From positions 6,711,001 through 6,775,000 of the forward strand of contig OX327697.1 of the NCBI GenBank assembly GCA_946807835.1: 64,000 nucleotides of DNA, written 5' to 3'. Source of the DNA: Ailanthus altissimus. Taxonomy: Eukaryota > Streptophyta > Magnoliopsida > Sapindales > Simaroubaceae. Of this stretch, positions 1 to 12,860 are shown piece by piece. The translations under genes were made by a program, and so were the position numbers. The notes beneath the pieces were generated by a model, which worked only from the letters and a program-made list of their open reading frames with translations, did no database searches and had not been told where the DNA came from. How positions within the stretch are numbered: position 1 is the first letter of the stretch; every line of letters starts with the position of its first letter.

Positions 1-864
1 TTGTAAATAAATAACAAAAAAAATTAGAAAACAAGAATTTAAATAATGCTCTGGTGCCTATTATCCTTGATTTTTTTTCGTTAATTGCTTCATATTCTCA
101 TTAAAATCAATAGATGCCCAACTAAAAAATAAATGTCTTTTTGTCATTTAATAAAGAGAGAAAAAGTATTTTTTATTATATAGTTTTTATTTTTATTAAA
201 ATAAAAAATTAATAAATTATTTAAGATATATAAATATATATTAAAAATATTACATTTAATATATTTATAAAAAAAATGTGGTGAGAACTGGGCCGAAAGG
301 CTTAATTCTATCTCTACCCTATTAATAATTTGAAGAATAATTTTTTCCCATACCCTATATCATTTTCATAAAAATTATTCCATCTTTACTCCATTCAAGA
401 CAACCTCATAGATCTCCATCCCCATAGGGCATTTTGCTAACCCTATGCAATATGCCTAAAAGGATCTTTAGTCTTCAGGTTCTACAATTTTTCAAGTTTG
501 ACATCTTCACCTTTCATATGATAATTTTTTACTCTTTCAATTGTGATATTTTAACTCCCAAAATGTTATTACAGATTCTGTTTATGCTATTGTTAGTGCG
601 GTAGAATGTTATACAAATAAAGAGTGGTTGAGTTCTTTAAAGAGAAATAAAGTTTTTCTATTTATTATTTATTTTTTGTTATGGTATTAGTTTTATCTTA
701 TAGTTCTTGATTGGATTACAAGAGCAAAGTTAAAGAATTGGTTTAATCACTTTATAACTAAAGTATTTTTAAAAGAAAAAATAAATATATTATTGGAATT
801 TTTGCAAAAGTTTTAACCCACAAGTATTCATGAATTGTAAAAGATTATACACAATGAATAAACA
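1..864. other. Intergenic AT-rich DNA, no gene seen
   Basis: No coding frame of recognisable family, RNA gene or clear repeat was found here. The stretch ends at the left LTR of the copia element that follows. Confidence 0.5.
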
Positions 865-1053
865 TGAAAAATATAGATAAGAAGAAGAAAGAATTTAGGA
901 AAAAATTGTGTATTGTAGCATATTAAAATACAAAGAGTAACCTTTACATTTATAAAACCATTCTCATGTTGAGAAAGGAAGAAAGAGTTAAATGAGGTAA
1001 TTACATATAAAAGAAAAATTATACATAAAAGGTAATTAAGTGATATTAACTTA
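865..1053 (-). repeat. Left (3') LTR of copia element E
   Basis: It starts TGAAAAATATAG and matches the right LTR at 5678 through shared blocks such as GAAGAAGAAAGAATTT, GTTGAGAAA and GGTAATTACATATAAAA. The two copies have diverged by many substitutions, so the insertion is old. The inner end is approximate. Confidence 0.75.
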
Positions 1054-1088
1054 AAATTGGATAGTGAATGTTAAAGACTCTCAACTTA

Positions 1089-1480
1089 CCAAGCAAAGAT
1101 AAGAAAATATATTGACTTAATGGTTTGGTGAAAAGGTAGGCAACTTGTTTCTCGCATTCCATGAAAGAAGTCTTAAGCTTTTTTTTATTTATTTATTCAC
1201 AGACTGTATGACAATCTATCTCAATATATTTTATCCTTTTATGAAATATAGGGTTGGCTAAAAAGCATACTTTATTCTCTTTTGCCAAGCAGAGAGAAGA
1301 AAGCATATTGACTTAATGGTTTGGTAAAAAAGTCGGCAACTTGTTTCTCTCTTTCTATGAAAGAAGTCTTAAGCTCCCTTTTTTGTATCCGTTCACTGAT
1401 TGTATGACAATCTATTACAATATATTTTATGCTTTCATGAAAGACAAGGTTATCTAAAATGTAGATTGTTGCTTGGTTGT
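1089..1480. repeat. 196-bp tandem duplication inside RNase H region of element E
   Basis: Two adjacent copies begin with CCAAGCA(A/G)AGA and both contain ATTGACTTAATGGTTTGGT (second starts near 1285) and GAAAGAAGTCTTAAGCT. The offset between equivalent bases is about 196 bp. The duplication lies in the decayed RNase H coding part on the minus strand. Confidence 0.75.
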
Positions 1481-4400
1481 CACAAAAGAGTTGAGTTAGC
1501 TCTGAGTGAGGTACTTACAAATGTTTTTAATAAGTACTGTAGTCAAGTTAATTCTTAAGTAATCAATACTATGAACCTATACTCAAATTTCGCTAAGGAT
1601 TGTGATACTATGACTTGTTTCTTGCTTTCCACGAAATAAATGAATTACCAAGAAAAACATAATATCCGGTAAATGACTGTCATATATCTGAACATCCATG
1701 CCAATCTGCCTCACAAAAGCCCATCAACTATAGCTTTCTATATGAAGAAAATAAAATATCATATCTCCAAGTATCTTCAAGTACTGCAACACTCAATGTG
1801 CTCCTTTGAGATGTGGCTTTCTAGGTTGTTATATAAATTGACTAATTGTGTGACTGAGTAAGTAATGTTTGGTCTAGTGATGGTAAGATAAATTAACTTC
1901 CCAATTATCCTGCGATAGTGACTTAATCATTAAACAACTCCTCTTTATTAAAAGCAAGCTTAAAATTTTGTTCCATGAAAAACTTTGCAGGTTTGGCACT
2001 TAGAAGTTCAGTCTCTTTTAGTATATCAAATGTGTATTTCTGTTGGTTGATAGAAATTTCAACTTTAGATCAAGCAACTTTTATACCAAAAAAAAATACT
2101 TCAAATGACTAAGATCCTTAATTCAAAAGCAATTGGCCAATAAATTCTTTACCTTTTGTATCATTTTCTTTTTGTTGCTGGTAATGATCATGTCATCGAC
2201 ATAATGAATGACAACATTAAGAGAATTACCATTAACCTTTGATGAATAAAGAATAGTCTACCTGTAATTATTAAAAACCAAATTTCCCGATTGCATAAAA
2301 AAAACTTATGAAACCCATTTTGTGAGGCTTGCTTCAATTCGTAGAGAGATTTATAGAGTTAACAAATCAAGTGTTGCTCCCTCTGTCAACGAAAACCTAG
2401 AGGATGAGTCATGTAGACCTCCTTAGTCAAATCCCCAGAAGCAAAGTATTTTGAACATCCAACTGATAAATATGCCAATAATGAACGGAAGCAATAGGTA
2501 AAAGACACCGAAAAGTAGTTAACTCAGCAAGATGAAAAAAAGTCTCAGTGTAGTAAATACCATCACATTGAGTAAACGCTTTAGCTTTGAAGTAAGCTTT
2601 ATAACTCTTAATTGAACTAGTAGAGTTATACTTTATTTTGTACTCCAATTTACATCCAATAGGTCAATAACCAGTAGGTAATGGGACTATGCTCCAGGTA
2701 TGATTTACTTCAAGGGTTGAGATCTCTTCATTTATGGCGACAACCTAATGTAGATTGTGGCAAGTCTATCATAAGTTTCTGATTCAACCATATGAGAAAC
2801 AATATTGATAAAAGTCTAGTGTTAATAAGAAAGATAGGTGTAGAAGATGTACCTTGAAATTTGGTGGCGCGTGCTAAACATAACTAAAGAATAAGAAGGG
2901 CCTAAAGCGAGAAGTTTGAAATAGTTTATCTCAAAATCTTAGAGATGAGTGGGGAGCTTTATGGGTGAGAATAACGTCGGGATGGAAAATAATCAAGGAG
3001 TATATTGGATTTAGTTAAAACTGGAGTGTTGTCACAGTGTGGGATGGGCGATGTCATGGCACCGATGTTCTAAATTAGCTCCTGGGTACTGGCAGAAATG
3101 GCATCACAATAGGGAATAATTGGCATCATAGCTTTAAAAATCTAAATATCGGTGTTACACCATAGAGTAAGTGGCACGGCAGTGCTGAGGTTTTAGAGTG
3201 GTTATTAGATTTCTATTGAAAAGTTGTCAAGGTATAAAAAAGTTGGTATCGAGGCTCTTGAATGCTGTGTTTAGTTTTTTTGTGGGTCTTTGATATTATT
3301 TGTGGTGTTAAATGGTATAGATAGGGTTGGTGTATCAATGTAGTCATCACGGTTTTGAATTAGAATGGTTGAATATAGGAATATAAATTCGTGAAATACT
3401 ATATCACAAGAGATCAAGGGTTTAATGAGACTAAAGGTCGTAGACACTATAGCCCTTTTGTCCAAGTGGATAACTAAGGAATATACATTTTTAAGCTCAA
3501 GTGTCAAATTTATGATTTGGTTGAAGGTTGGTAACGTAACATAAACACCCGAAAGTACAGAGATGAAAGTATACTAGAGATTTATTATAAAGCTAATGAT
3601 ATGGTGTTTGGCTAGATAGAACAGGTGTTGGAAGGCAGTTGGTTAGGTAGCAGGCTACTTGAAATGAAGTGAACAACTTGCATTCAAGAGATGTCTATAC
3701 TTACACTCTACAACTCTATTTTGTTGGGGTGTGTATGGGCAAATATATTAGAAAGAGGTACCATTATCTATAAAGAAGGCTTATAAAGATTAAAAAAAAA
3801 ACACTTTCTCATTGTCAAAACGTAAAGCTTTAATCCCACATTGGAATTAAGTTTGGACCCATGAAAAAAAATGACTTTATTAGTGATTAAGTTCATATTT
3901 AAAACTCATCAAATTTATCCAAGTATAACAAGAATAATCATTAACAGTGGATAAGAAATAACGAGCTCTCATATGAGAAGTAATTTTATGAGGTCTCCAA
4001 ATATCACAATAGATTAAATCAAAAGGTGTACTAGTATATATAGAACTACTAAAAATAATAAATAAGTTTGTTTAGCTAAAAGACAAATATTGCAAAATAA
4101 GTATACCAAAAGAGATTTCTGGGTCGGTATAAAAAAGTGCCTAAATGGTGCAATGAAGGGATGGCCTAATCATTGATACCAAATATGAGGATTACATTGG
4201 ATGTGGTGTATGGTGGGTGGTGTTTGGCTGGCTATGAGATAGTATAAACTATTAAACTTTTTGCAGAGCCAACATTTTCTTCTTCATAGTCATGTTCTAC
4301 ACCATAATGAAATCAAGGTAAAATGTGATACTATAACCTAATGCCTAAGTAAGTTTGCCAACTAATAACAGAATAGCTCTAAATTTTGGTACATATAGGA

Positions 4401-5650
4401 CATCATTTAAAGTAAATTATCCGATAACTTTGTTGACTCAACATACTCAATCTTAGCTTGGCCTCAATTTGGTAATTGAACAGAATTATGGGAATGAGTT
4501 ATCTTATGCAATATTGGTTGAACATTAGAAACATGGTCGGTAGCCCAACTATCAATAATCTATTCAACATGTGATGGAGATTTAATCTTACAATAAAAAA
4601 GTGAACGAATACTTGTAGTATTTATAAAAGGCAAAATGTTACCATTATCTTTCTGAAATAGAGCTTTGAGTTGATTGTACTCTTTGGGAGTAAATGTGGT
4701 GTTGATAAAAATTTATCTCTCAGATTCTTCTTCGGTCGTCAAGTTATTAACATTAGGATTTTTTTCTCTTGGTTTTACTTCTTTTCCATGTAACTTGTGT
4801 CTAGGTGAAAAACCATAATGAAAGTAACAACGATTAATATTGTGGTTATCTTTTTCACACTGAGTACAACTCTTTTTGTTAGATATTCTCTTTTTAGTTT
4901 TTGAAGAGTTTAAAACTTGCATCATAGTATGACTAGCTCTCTCTCTTTAAGTGGCCATTTTAGTTTGTCTCCTTTATTGGAGTACCAAGGGATGAATCTT
5001 ATGTGTGTCTGAGAGATGACTCATTATGAGAATTGAACCTCACACGCTGGCACAAGATTCATTTAATCCCATCAGGAATTGCATGACCCTTTATTTTTCT
5101 TCTCATTTGGTAAGGCGTTTTAAACCCCCATAAGAACAAGAAATCAAATCATAATAAGAAGCCAACTCATTCCAAAGTGACTTCATCTTGGTATAATAGT
5201 CTAAAATGGATTGAGCGCTTGTTGTTGTTTGATAATTTCTTGTCGAATTTTGATAAATAGAGTCATTCCTTTAAAAGAACCATCTTTCAAGTTGTCATTA
5301 ACTTTGTTTGCAGTTTCTGCATAAATAAAACTTTATGTAATATTAGAATGAATTGAATTCAAAATTCAAGATAATACCATATTATTACACCATTGCCACA
5401 CTAAAAACTTAAGGTTGAATTGAGCTGATGCTTGTATTGTCCCGTTGATGAATTCAATTTTGTTCTTGGCACTTTGAGCTATATATATCGTGTGACTCTA
5501 TTATCCATAGTTATCTCCTTAAAGTGTTTTAGTAACCAAAATTAGATCCCAGGTGATCTAAATAGTGTATGGTGAAGGCATTTAAATCATCAACTTTGTC
5601 TACCATCGTCTTAGTAAATTCCTCCTTATTTTTTAAATCAGCAGAAGTCA
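1130..5650 (-). pseudogene. Copia gag-pol polyprotein remnant (element E)
   Basis: Read on the minus strand, 4713-4925 encodes a gag C-terminal region with a cysteine-histidine knuckle (CTQCEKDNHNINRC, then HKLHGK) typical of plant copia gag. At 2427-2648 lies reverse transcriptase sequence with KAFTQCDGIYYTETF and YQLDVQNTLLLG, matching the family signature for the RT fingers and palm. The YVDD catalytic box is still readable at 2192-2203. RNase H remnants occupy about 1090-1500. Family knowledge: the intact polyprotein would supply capsid, protease, integrase, RT and RNase H for retrotransposition. Here every domain is broken by stops and frameshifts and no product is expected. The RNase H part is also tandemly duplicated (1089-1480). 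Confidence 0.85.
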
Positions 5651-5664
5651 TGTAAGAAATTTAG

Positions 5665-5677
5665 GGCTTTGATACCA
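5665..5677 (-). other. Primer-binding site of element E
   Basis: On the minus strand, TGGTATCAAAGCC directly follows the end of the right LTR. It matches the complement of the 3' end of initiator tRNA-Met (TGGTATCAGAGC) with one change. It fixes the element as minus-strand and the right copy as the 5' LTR. Confidence 0.8.
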
Positions 5678-5865
5678 TGAAAACTTGAGAGAAGAAGAAG
5701 AAAGAATTTGGGCAAGAATTTTGTATTATTGTATATTAAAATACCAAGAGTAAGCTTTATATTTATAAGGCTTTTCTTATGTTGAGAAAAGAAGGAAGAG
5801 TTAAACTAGGTAATTACATATAAAAAAAAAATACACATAAAAGATAATTGAGCTATATTAATTCA
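5678..5865 (-). repeat. Right (5') LTR of copia element E
   Basis: It starts TGAAAACTTGAG just beyond the primer-binding site and aligns with the left LTR over its length. The outer end is taken at ATTCA but is uncertain. Confidence 0.75.
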
Positions 5866-6347
5866 AAAGTCAATTAAGGAGAAAATTATTTGATTTGTTT
5901 TCTCTTTCAAAAATAGAAAATAATCAATCACACACAAACTACAGAAAAATTATGTGATTCGAAAAATTACTTATGTCCATAGTAGATCAAGGATCCTAAC
6001 TTTTTTATTATTCAATAATTATCATGAATTACTCAATGATTATTAAGATCACTTAAGAGATTTGTAAGGAATATATAATAGAATGAACTCTTTAAGGGTT
6101 TACACAGTACTTTCTCATGCACTCAGTACTCAAGCGCTCCTAATAGCTCTCTATTCAATACTCTCTTTAATACTTACAAACCCAAGGTATAACAAGGGTT
6201 TATATAAGCTTGAAAACATCCCTATAAACTCTATATCGACTTAAAATAGAAGCCCAAGCGTAAAGAGAATCTAAAACTGACTTGAAAATAATACTAGAAT
6301 AAGAAACTAGAATGCAACCCTACTAAGGTTGGGCTGTAATTATAGGG
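5866..6347. other. Non-coding; possible fragment of another LTR
   Basis: No reading frame is seen. On the minus strand a TATATAAACCC box (near 6200) in a pyrimidine- and adenine-rich context resembles the promoter part of a plant LTR, but no second copy is present to prove it. Confidence 0.3.
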
Positions 6348-8746
6348 TGTTGTGTGCGTATGCACTATGTTATAGGTGAATGTGTGTATTTTAAATAATT
6401 TAAATATTGCATGTCTCATATACAACGCAATCGAAATTAATACACATTAAAATAATCTCATTACACTAATAAAATTAGGAGATTCACCCTCAAAACGTGT
6501 TTTGAACAATTCTAGTTGAGAATATAGTGAACTTCCACAAATTAAAATAATAACTTTCTTTTCGATATATTTAAAGAAACTCTTTACTTTTGATATTTAT
6601 TTCTTTCTCTCAGACACACAAAAAAATAACTTAATTCTTACCTCTTTTTTTTTCTCTCGGCCACACCCTTGTTTATAGTGCAATGTTTGCCTTATAATCA
6701 ATCAATTAAAAAAATTTATTTGACAAGTGTTAAACGCTAACAAAGCAAATATAATGCTAAGTGTCAGGTGCTTAAATCGATGGCAAAAATGTAAAGCTTA
6801 GTAACAATTGTTTCATTAAATGCACGCCACCAACTATTTTGGAATTGAATTAAATTCATTTCCAATTGTCTTTGATTTCATTTGATAAATAAAAATCAAA
6901 CATATAATCAATCCTTTTAATACCAATAAGAATGCAACAAATTTGTATTAATATTTAATTTAATAAACCATGAACTAACACTTGGCAATGTATTTTATTA
7001 AACAAATAAACAAATTCATTTGAATAATTTTAATGGTCGAATACTGAATCAACAAGCGACAACTTTGTTCAAATTCATTGCCACCTGTTGCTCCAAAATT
7101 GAATAACATTCAATTTTTAATAAGCATCAATTCCTTTCGACCAATAGAAGTAATACATGTAGTCATTATTTTTATTTCATCCAATAAAAATTAAACAAAT
7201 ATAAAGACTAATGGTCGAATGGTTTCATTCTTCTTTTTTTTTTTAATAATTTTACCTATCAATGCTCAAATTAATAACCATATAAATTATTAACACAATT
7301 TGAGGTATACACTTGATAGATAAAAAGTGTCAAGTCTCACTTGGCACAATTTTAGGTTTAATACTTAAACTTTAACTATTTCCCGAGAGACCCTGAAAGA
7401 AAGAAATAACCGATTAATTTAATTTATATAAAATAATAATTATTTCTTTAAATAATAACTACATCCACCAATACTCAATTTAGTACTCATACAAATTATT
7501 GATACAATTTGAGAATACACTAGGTAGATAAAAATGTTAAGTCTTACTGGGTATAATTTTAGGTTTAACACTTAAACCTTATCTACTTCTCGAGAGACTC
7601 TGAAATAAATTCATATCTTTCGAAAAAATTTCTAAATCGAACAATTCGATCCGGTGCGCTACCCACGTGCTCAACGAGTATATTTCATATAATGAGACCC
7701 TAGGTTCACACCCATTTTGTTTCATGGAACATTGTCGTAAGTCCATAACTAATATCCCCTATACACACGTTATGGATAATACAAAATAGCACATTGAACC
7801 ATACAAGTTGAGGTTAATCTATATTCGTACAATCCCTCCGTTATTAATATTATGGAAAAGCAGAGACGTAGATTAACACCGTCAAGTCTCCTATTGCTCA
7901 ACCATAAATATATCTCTTCGATTTATATTCTAATAAACAATATTCACAAACTCTTTTACTATATTATTTATACCATGGGAAACTCTTTCTTGGGCTTAAT
8001 GTTTATGGCCATAAGACTTCTTAAAACACAACCTTAGAGCATCTGGATATTTAACCACCCATATGAGCAGACGGATCCCATATCTACACTTACAGGACTT
8101 TGTGAGCATCGGATCATACCCAGCAACACCCAGTGATCAGACCATGAAATATCTCTGATATTTGTGGAACCAAAGTATAGTAGATCACTCACAAGCCTAC
8201 CGTGGTGATCTGGTTATGGGACCACTAATACTACTCAACTCGAAAAGACCCTCCATTGACGATTTTATGGGATATCCATTGGAGGTCTTCATTGAGTCTT
8301 ATTTCGTATCCAGTCTTCATTGATACCTGTATATCTATATGAGCTTCGACTAAACTCATTGTTTACTAAGACTAACCATTTGGACTATCAAGATATAGGC
8401 ATATACTGATCTACATAAATCGATTCCACTCGACAAATCCTATATATGTGGAAATAAATCATGAACATATAATTCTAGAATATACTTGCAAAATGATATT
8501 TCCTAACAACTATTTATAACTATATCATTGTAAATTTATTCCCAGGTCTTTGTTTCATTTCAGACAAAATTCTAACTCTTTAAACTTAATTTAAACTCGT
8601 TCGGATTAATATAATGTCCGAAATGTTATAAGAATCTTACCTGATAAAATTAATTAGTAATTTAATAAAATATATATTTATTATATAAATATGAAATTAT
8701 AATATTTTTATAAAATTAGAATAACACATAAGCACAAATTCTAACA
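6348..8746 (-). repeat. Long LTR-like repeat, family D, copy 1
   Basis: About 2.4 kb starts TGTTGTGTG and ends CTAACA, so on the minus strand it has the TGTTAG...AACA ends of an LTR. It is homologous to 54255-56348 and to the segment starting at 63315. Shared landmarks include AACGCAA(T/C)CGAAA near the left end, AGAGC/AAGCAGAGA and ACACCGTCAAGTCTCC in the middle, and CCATACCCAGC(A/G)ACACCCAG further right. No coding frame and no matching flanking duplication were found. It is either a solo LTR with decayed flanks or part of a larger broken element. The superfamily is not established. Confidence 0.65.
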
Positions 8747-8853
8747 ATAATATTTAACTATTACTTGTCAAGTCAATGTTGCAGCTTGGTTCCTAAACAC
8801 AAATTCTAACAATAATATTCAACTATTACTTATCAAGCTTGCAGCTTGGTTCC
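8732..8853. repeat. Short tandem duplication at the end of repeat D1
   Basis: Two copies of a roughly 60-bp unit, each with CACAAATTCTAACAATAATAT and ending GCAGCTTGGTTCC, lie side by side. The first overlaps the last bases of repeat D1, so the duplication copied the LTR end together with its flank. Confidence 0.75.
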
Positions 8854-9352
8854 CTTAGAGTTGATGTCCCAAAACGTGTAAAACAACTTTCTTATGTTTT
8901 CGAGCCCTCTTTGCTTCTGACTTTAAATTTTTGTTTTTTTCTTCGATCCATCTAACATATTTTTACCTTTGTATCTTTTTAACCACTAATTTAAAACCAC
9001 ACTAAATCAAATATAAAATATTGTTTTAACGGTACCGACTAACTCTCATCTCAATGAAAAATATATATTAGTTATAGCAAAGCTTGTTATGTACAAGAGA
9101 TATATGGACGTAACTCTCCTGTCACTGAAATTTGATGCTTGTTTGAGGATTTGCTTACATTTAAGGAAACTAATATTTTATTTTATTGTTTAGTATTTTC
9201 ATCTTATTATTATATATAAATATAGTTCATTTTTCTTTGAAGTGTTAGAATAATTCTTACATCATTGCCATGTTAATGATGTAAATAAATAATACTTAGA
9301 AAAGTATCTATTTGACTTGATCAATAACTGAGAATCATATAGCAGTCATGTA
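8854..9352. other. Intergenic DNA, no gene seen
   Basis: AT-rich sequence without a recognisable gene, RNA or transposon signature. Confidence 0.45.

Positions 9353-9400
<48 letters not shown>
9353..9400. repeat. (AT)n microsatellite
   Basis: About 23 uninterrupted AT dinucleotides. The tract is perfectly self-complementary and likely to vary in length between individuals. Confidence 0.95.
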
Positions 9401-9402
<2 letters not shown>

Positions 9403-10450
9403 TGATTAGTCTTTAATTACATAGACGATCAAACCGAGATGAAGAAAATTTTGTTAAAAACATGTAGATGGAATAATTATTCTGATATCTAACTTAGTTC
9501 CAACCCACGTTATATTTGAATTTGACATTACTCCATCCTAATTTTTTTTTTTAAAACTATTTCTATCAATTTATCAATTTATTTCAATCACGAAGTAGTT
9601 GTCGGCACAAAATAAGCTAATTGAAGACTATTAGTTTTGCGACTTGTGATACGAGTGAGGTGTGTGTTTCGCATGGAAAAGAGAATTTTGCCGATCCCAT
9701 TCCGCTGAGAAAAGAATGTTGTTTGTTTGAAAACTAGGAATTATTGGGAAGAAAAATTACTGACAAAGGTGCTTTTATGAAGAAATTAGCAACAAAGATA
9801 AAAACAAGGCATAATCAGCAAGTTGGAAAGGAAAACAAAAAAAAGTAGGAAGCACTTTTTTTTTTCTCTCGTAGCACATTGCTTCATGATTAGTATTGAA
9901 TAAATCTTTTACTTTTATCGTTATGGTTGACTAAAATTGTGCTTTCTTGCAGCATAAATTGACAATGAACAAGTCTTTTTTAGTGTCGATGTTTGCATTT
10001 TGTTTAATATAAATATATAATTTTTATATAAGTAATTAGTAAAATTAAATATTGTTGAATTTTTTATATACAGAGTAAAATTTTTTTATTTTAAATAATT
10101 TTTGTATAGAGAATTATACGTTCTAAAGAAGAAAAAAAAAAGTCATAGCATTATAAGAGAGTGAAATTTTATCTCTTAACAACTATTCTATTTATATAAA
10201 ATAAAATAAAATCTGAATTAAAAGAAAAAAGAATACAAATACATTTGAGAATTTTCCTACATTAAACATGACTAAGAACAAAACCAGTCGATAAAAGAAA
10301 AAACTTAACTTAGCAATTAATAAGCTAAAAGTAGAAAAATATCCCTTAAAATAAAGGAATTTTATTAATTTTAATGTGTTATTTATTTTTTAAACCTGAC
10401 TTTAATATTAATTTTGGATCCATATCTATGACTAAATAAATAAAATTTTT
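9401..10450. other. Intergenic DNA, no gene seen
   Basis: AT-rich with poly-A and poly-T runs. I see no coding frame, RNA gene or paired repeats. Confidence 0.45.
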
Positions 10451-10454
10451 AAGT

Positions 10455-10790
10455 TAAATAAATATAAAAAATTATCAATTTGATCCCTAAAATTTTGTTG
10501 AATTACTTCGGTAATCCCTATATTTTTTAAATACTTTGATTAGTCTTTGTTATTGAAAAATGACATCTAAAAGACACTTTTTTAAGATAGCAAAATAAAT
10601 ATATATATCTAATGATAATAAATAATCTAATATTTAATTAAATTTATCGTATTATTCTCAAAGATTGCAATTTAAACATTATTTTTCAATGACAAAAAAT
10701 AACAAAGATATTTAAAAATATATATATAAAAATTAAGTATCAATAAAACTCTATGAACTCAACTAACAATTTCTCTTAAAAACAAGAAAA
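10455..10790. repeat. Imperfect foldback (MITE-like) element
   Basis: The left half (GTTGAATTAC..., then TTTGTTATTGAAAAATGACAT) is matched, with mismatches, by the reverse complement of the right half (GTTGAGTTCA..., then TTTGTTATTTTTTGTCATTGAAAAATAA). This gives a long imperfect hairpin. The ends and target duplication are not clear. Confidence 0.5.
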
Positions 10791-12229
10791 ATGTACAAAA
10801 TTAGCTCTTATTTTAAGCTCGTATACTTTTATAGTTACAAAATTGAAAAGAAATTTTTAATAATCACAAAGTTCAAATTCAAACTATTTTATTTTTGAAG
10901 TATATTTTATCTCTTTCTTACTGTTTTTTAAACTAATCGTTTTTACTTTTAATATTTAAAATGTTATTAACAAAGATAATTTTATCAATTTATTATTATT
11001 TTATTTAATAAAAAGTAATTAAATAATTTTTTTTAATAAAAATTTTTAACCTTTAAAATAATTATTATTTATGTAAATTTCCTTTAATACAACAACAAAA
11101 GCTTAATTGGTATTGGAACCCGCATCTCTAGTCTTTACTCCCGGGTGTCGGTCTCGTTGAGTCCATATTTATCCCTATAAAAGGACCCAAAATTTACAAA
11201 TGGCTGGAAGTTGTCTTTGAGGGCCATATAAACCTTTCTTTTCATTTTTAATTTTTTGTTTTTTTCTGTAACGGGAGGTTTTGAGAGAGAAAGAGAGGAG
11301 AAGCATATGATTATAATGTACTACGTAGGGACTCTTCTTGAGGTGCGAGTCACATGCTACATATATAATGTACGAAGTAGGGACTCTTCTAGTCTGTATA
11401 AGACATAAAGTTATGTGATAAAAGAGATTATCATATGATTATGATTTATGATTAGACGTAAATCTCTTTATATTCTTTTCTTTCCCTCTTTTCACGAGTG
11501 GGTGTGGGTATCCGCGGCTGAAAAGCGATGGATTTTATTTTTTTATAGTAACTTAAAGAGTTTGAGGACAGTCAAAGTTAGATAATGACCAGCTTTTATA
11601 AACCTCTTATTAAGCACTCATTTCTAGTAAAATAAGCCCAAAAAACAGTTGTCATTAGATATCAAATTATGCGCCACCACCACCACTACCACTACCATCA
11701 TCTTCTTCTCATCTCCCCTCCACTCTCTTCAGCAGCCATTAAAAGCAGTAATGGAAGCTATTAAATTATATTATATATTGTCCTAATCAATGAAAAAAGA
11801 GAAACATGTTTAAAGAAAATGATTATTCTTCCTTCTTATAAAAAGTTGCGACCAAGGTTATATGATATTAGTCTAATCGACCTTATGTACAGGTCAAGTG
11901 GCTGACTATTATTACTTACTTTTAGTGCCTGATATGATTGTGACCTCTTGTTTCATATCTTTTTTTCGTTTGAAAGAGAAAAAAATTAACAATAATCAAG
12001 AACACAAACATTCCTTTTGACAATTGGAGACTTCAAATTATGAGTTAGGCTACCATTTTTCACACCCTAGTAGCTTAGGAAGTAAAACTGTGATCTTTTA
12101 AGTTTATGAGGGGTTGGTCGAACAGTTGTGTCTAAGATTTGTTCTTTTGAATTTTTATCAGCACCCTATTTTTTAGATTAAAGTAAATCTTTCTCAAATT
12201 TAAAAGCGTTCAGATTTTAGACAATTAAA
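10791..12229. other. Intergenic DNA with short local repeats
   Basis: No gene is recognised. Near 11300-11400 a segment with AATGTAC(T)ACG(T/A)AGTAGGGACTCTTCT occurs twice about 60 bp apart. Near 11670-11720 there is a short CCA/ATC/TTC-type low-complexity run. A TATAAAAGG sequence at about 11177 has no convincing frame after it. Confidence 0.4.
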
Positions 12230-12860
12230 GGAAATTTTTTAAAATAATCCCAATTTTAACGGATTAATTTTTTTAACTACACATGAAATTTTTAATTTTT
12301 TATAACTAAAAGAGTTGTAATTTGATATTTTTATCCCTAAAGCATATTTTCCTTCTCTTTTTATTTTTGAATTTTTTTTCTCCAATTAATGATTCGTTTT
12401 AATGAATTATTTATGTAATAAATATTAGTAAAATAAATAAATATTATGAAAAATAGATAGATATTATGAAAAATAACTTGAAAGTTTAAAAATTCGACAA
12501 AAATTATTGATTCTAAGCACTGGTCGCATGCGCATGCTACGTGTAATACGCACAATGCACATGCGCCTACACGACACGCGTAACTTAGAGTCATCATAGC
12601 TATGGCCCTGAATCAACAAATTTCGTTGGATTTTTGAACTTTCATATCATTTTTTCATAGTATTTATCTATTTTTTATAATATCTACTTATTTTACAAAT
12701 ATTTATCACAAGATAAATCATTAAATGGAGAAAGTTTTTGAAAAAGAGAAGAGAGGAAAAATATGTTTTAGAGGAAAAGGGTCTAAATTTTAATCTTTTG
12801 ACAGATTAGAAATTTTACGTCTATTTAAAAAATACACTAAAATAGATGCTATTTAAAAAA
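12230..12860. mobile_element. Foldback element with a GC-rich alternating core
   Basis: The arms at roughly 12240-12510 and 12605-12855 are inverted copies of each other. For example, CATATTTTCCTTCTCTTT on the left pairs with the reverse complement of a segment around 12745-12775, and TTAATGATT...GTAATAAATATTAGTAAAATAA pairs with sequence around 12670-12720. The about 95-bp centre is unlike its surroundings: GC-rich and largely alternating purine-pyrimidine (for example GCATGCGCATGC). The outer boundaries and target duplication are not resolved. Foldback or non-autonomous MULE origin is an inference. Confidence 0.65.

Larger units (their letters stand above)
865..5865 (-). mobile_element. Decayed Ty1/copia LTR retrotransposon (element E)
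   Basis: Two similar direct repeats of about 190 bp bound this stretch. On the minus strand the right LTR is followed directly by a primer-binding site complementary to initiator tRNA-Met. Between the LTRs the minus strand encodes, in order, a gag with a zinc-knuckle-like motif, then integrase-region sequence, reverse transcriptase and RNase H. This is the copia order. The frames are full of stops and shifts. The outer LTR ends could not be fixed exactly and I could not find a matching target-site duplication, so the outer limits are good to about 10-20 bp. Confidence 0.85.

Noticed and set aside
11160..11215. TATAAAAGG box as a promoter
   Set aside because: No coding or RNA gene follows on that strand within a plausible distance.
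12361..12597. Minus-strand open frame with a cysteine-rich start (MMTLSYACRVGACALCVLHVACACDQC)
   Set aside because: It lies inside the foldback element. The cysteines come from the alternating GC-rich core, and there is no family similarity or gene context.
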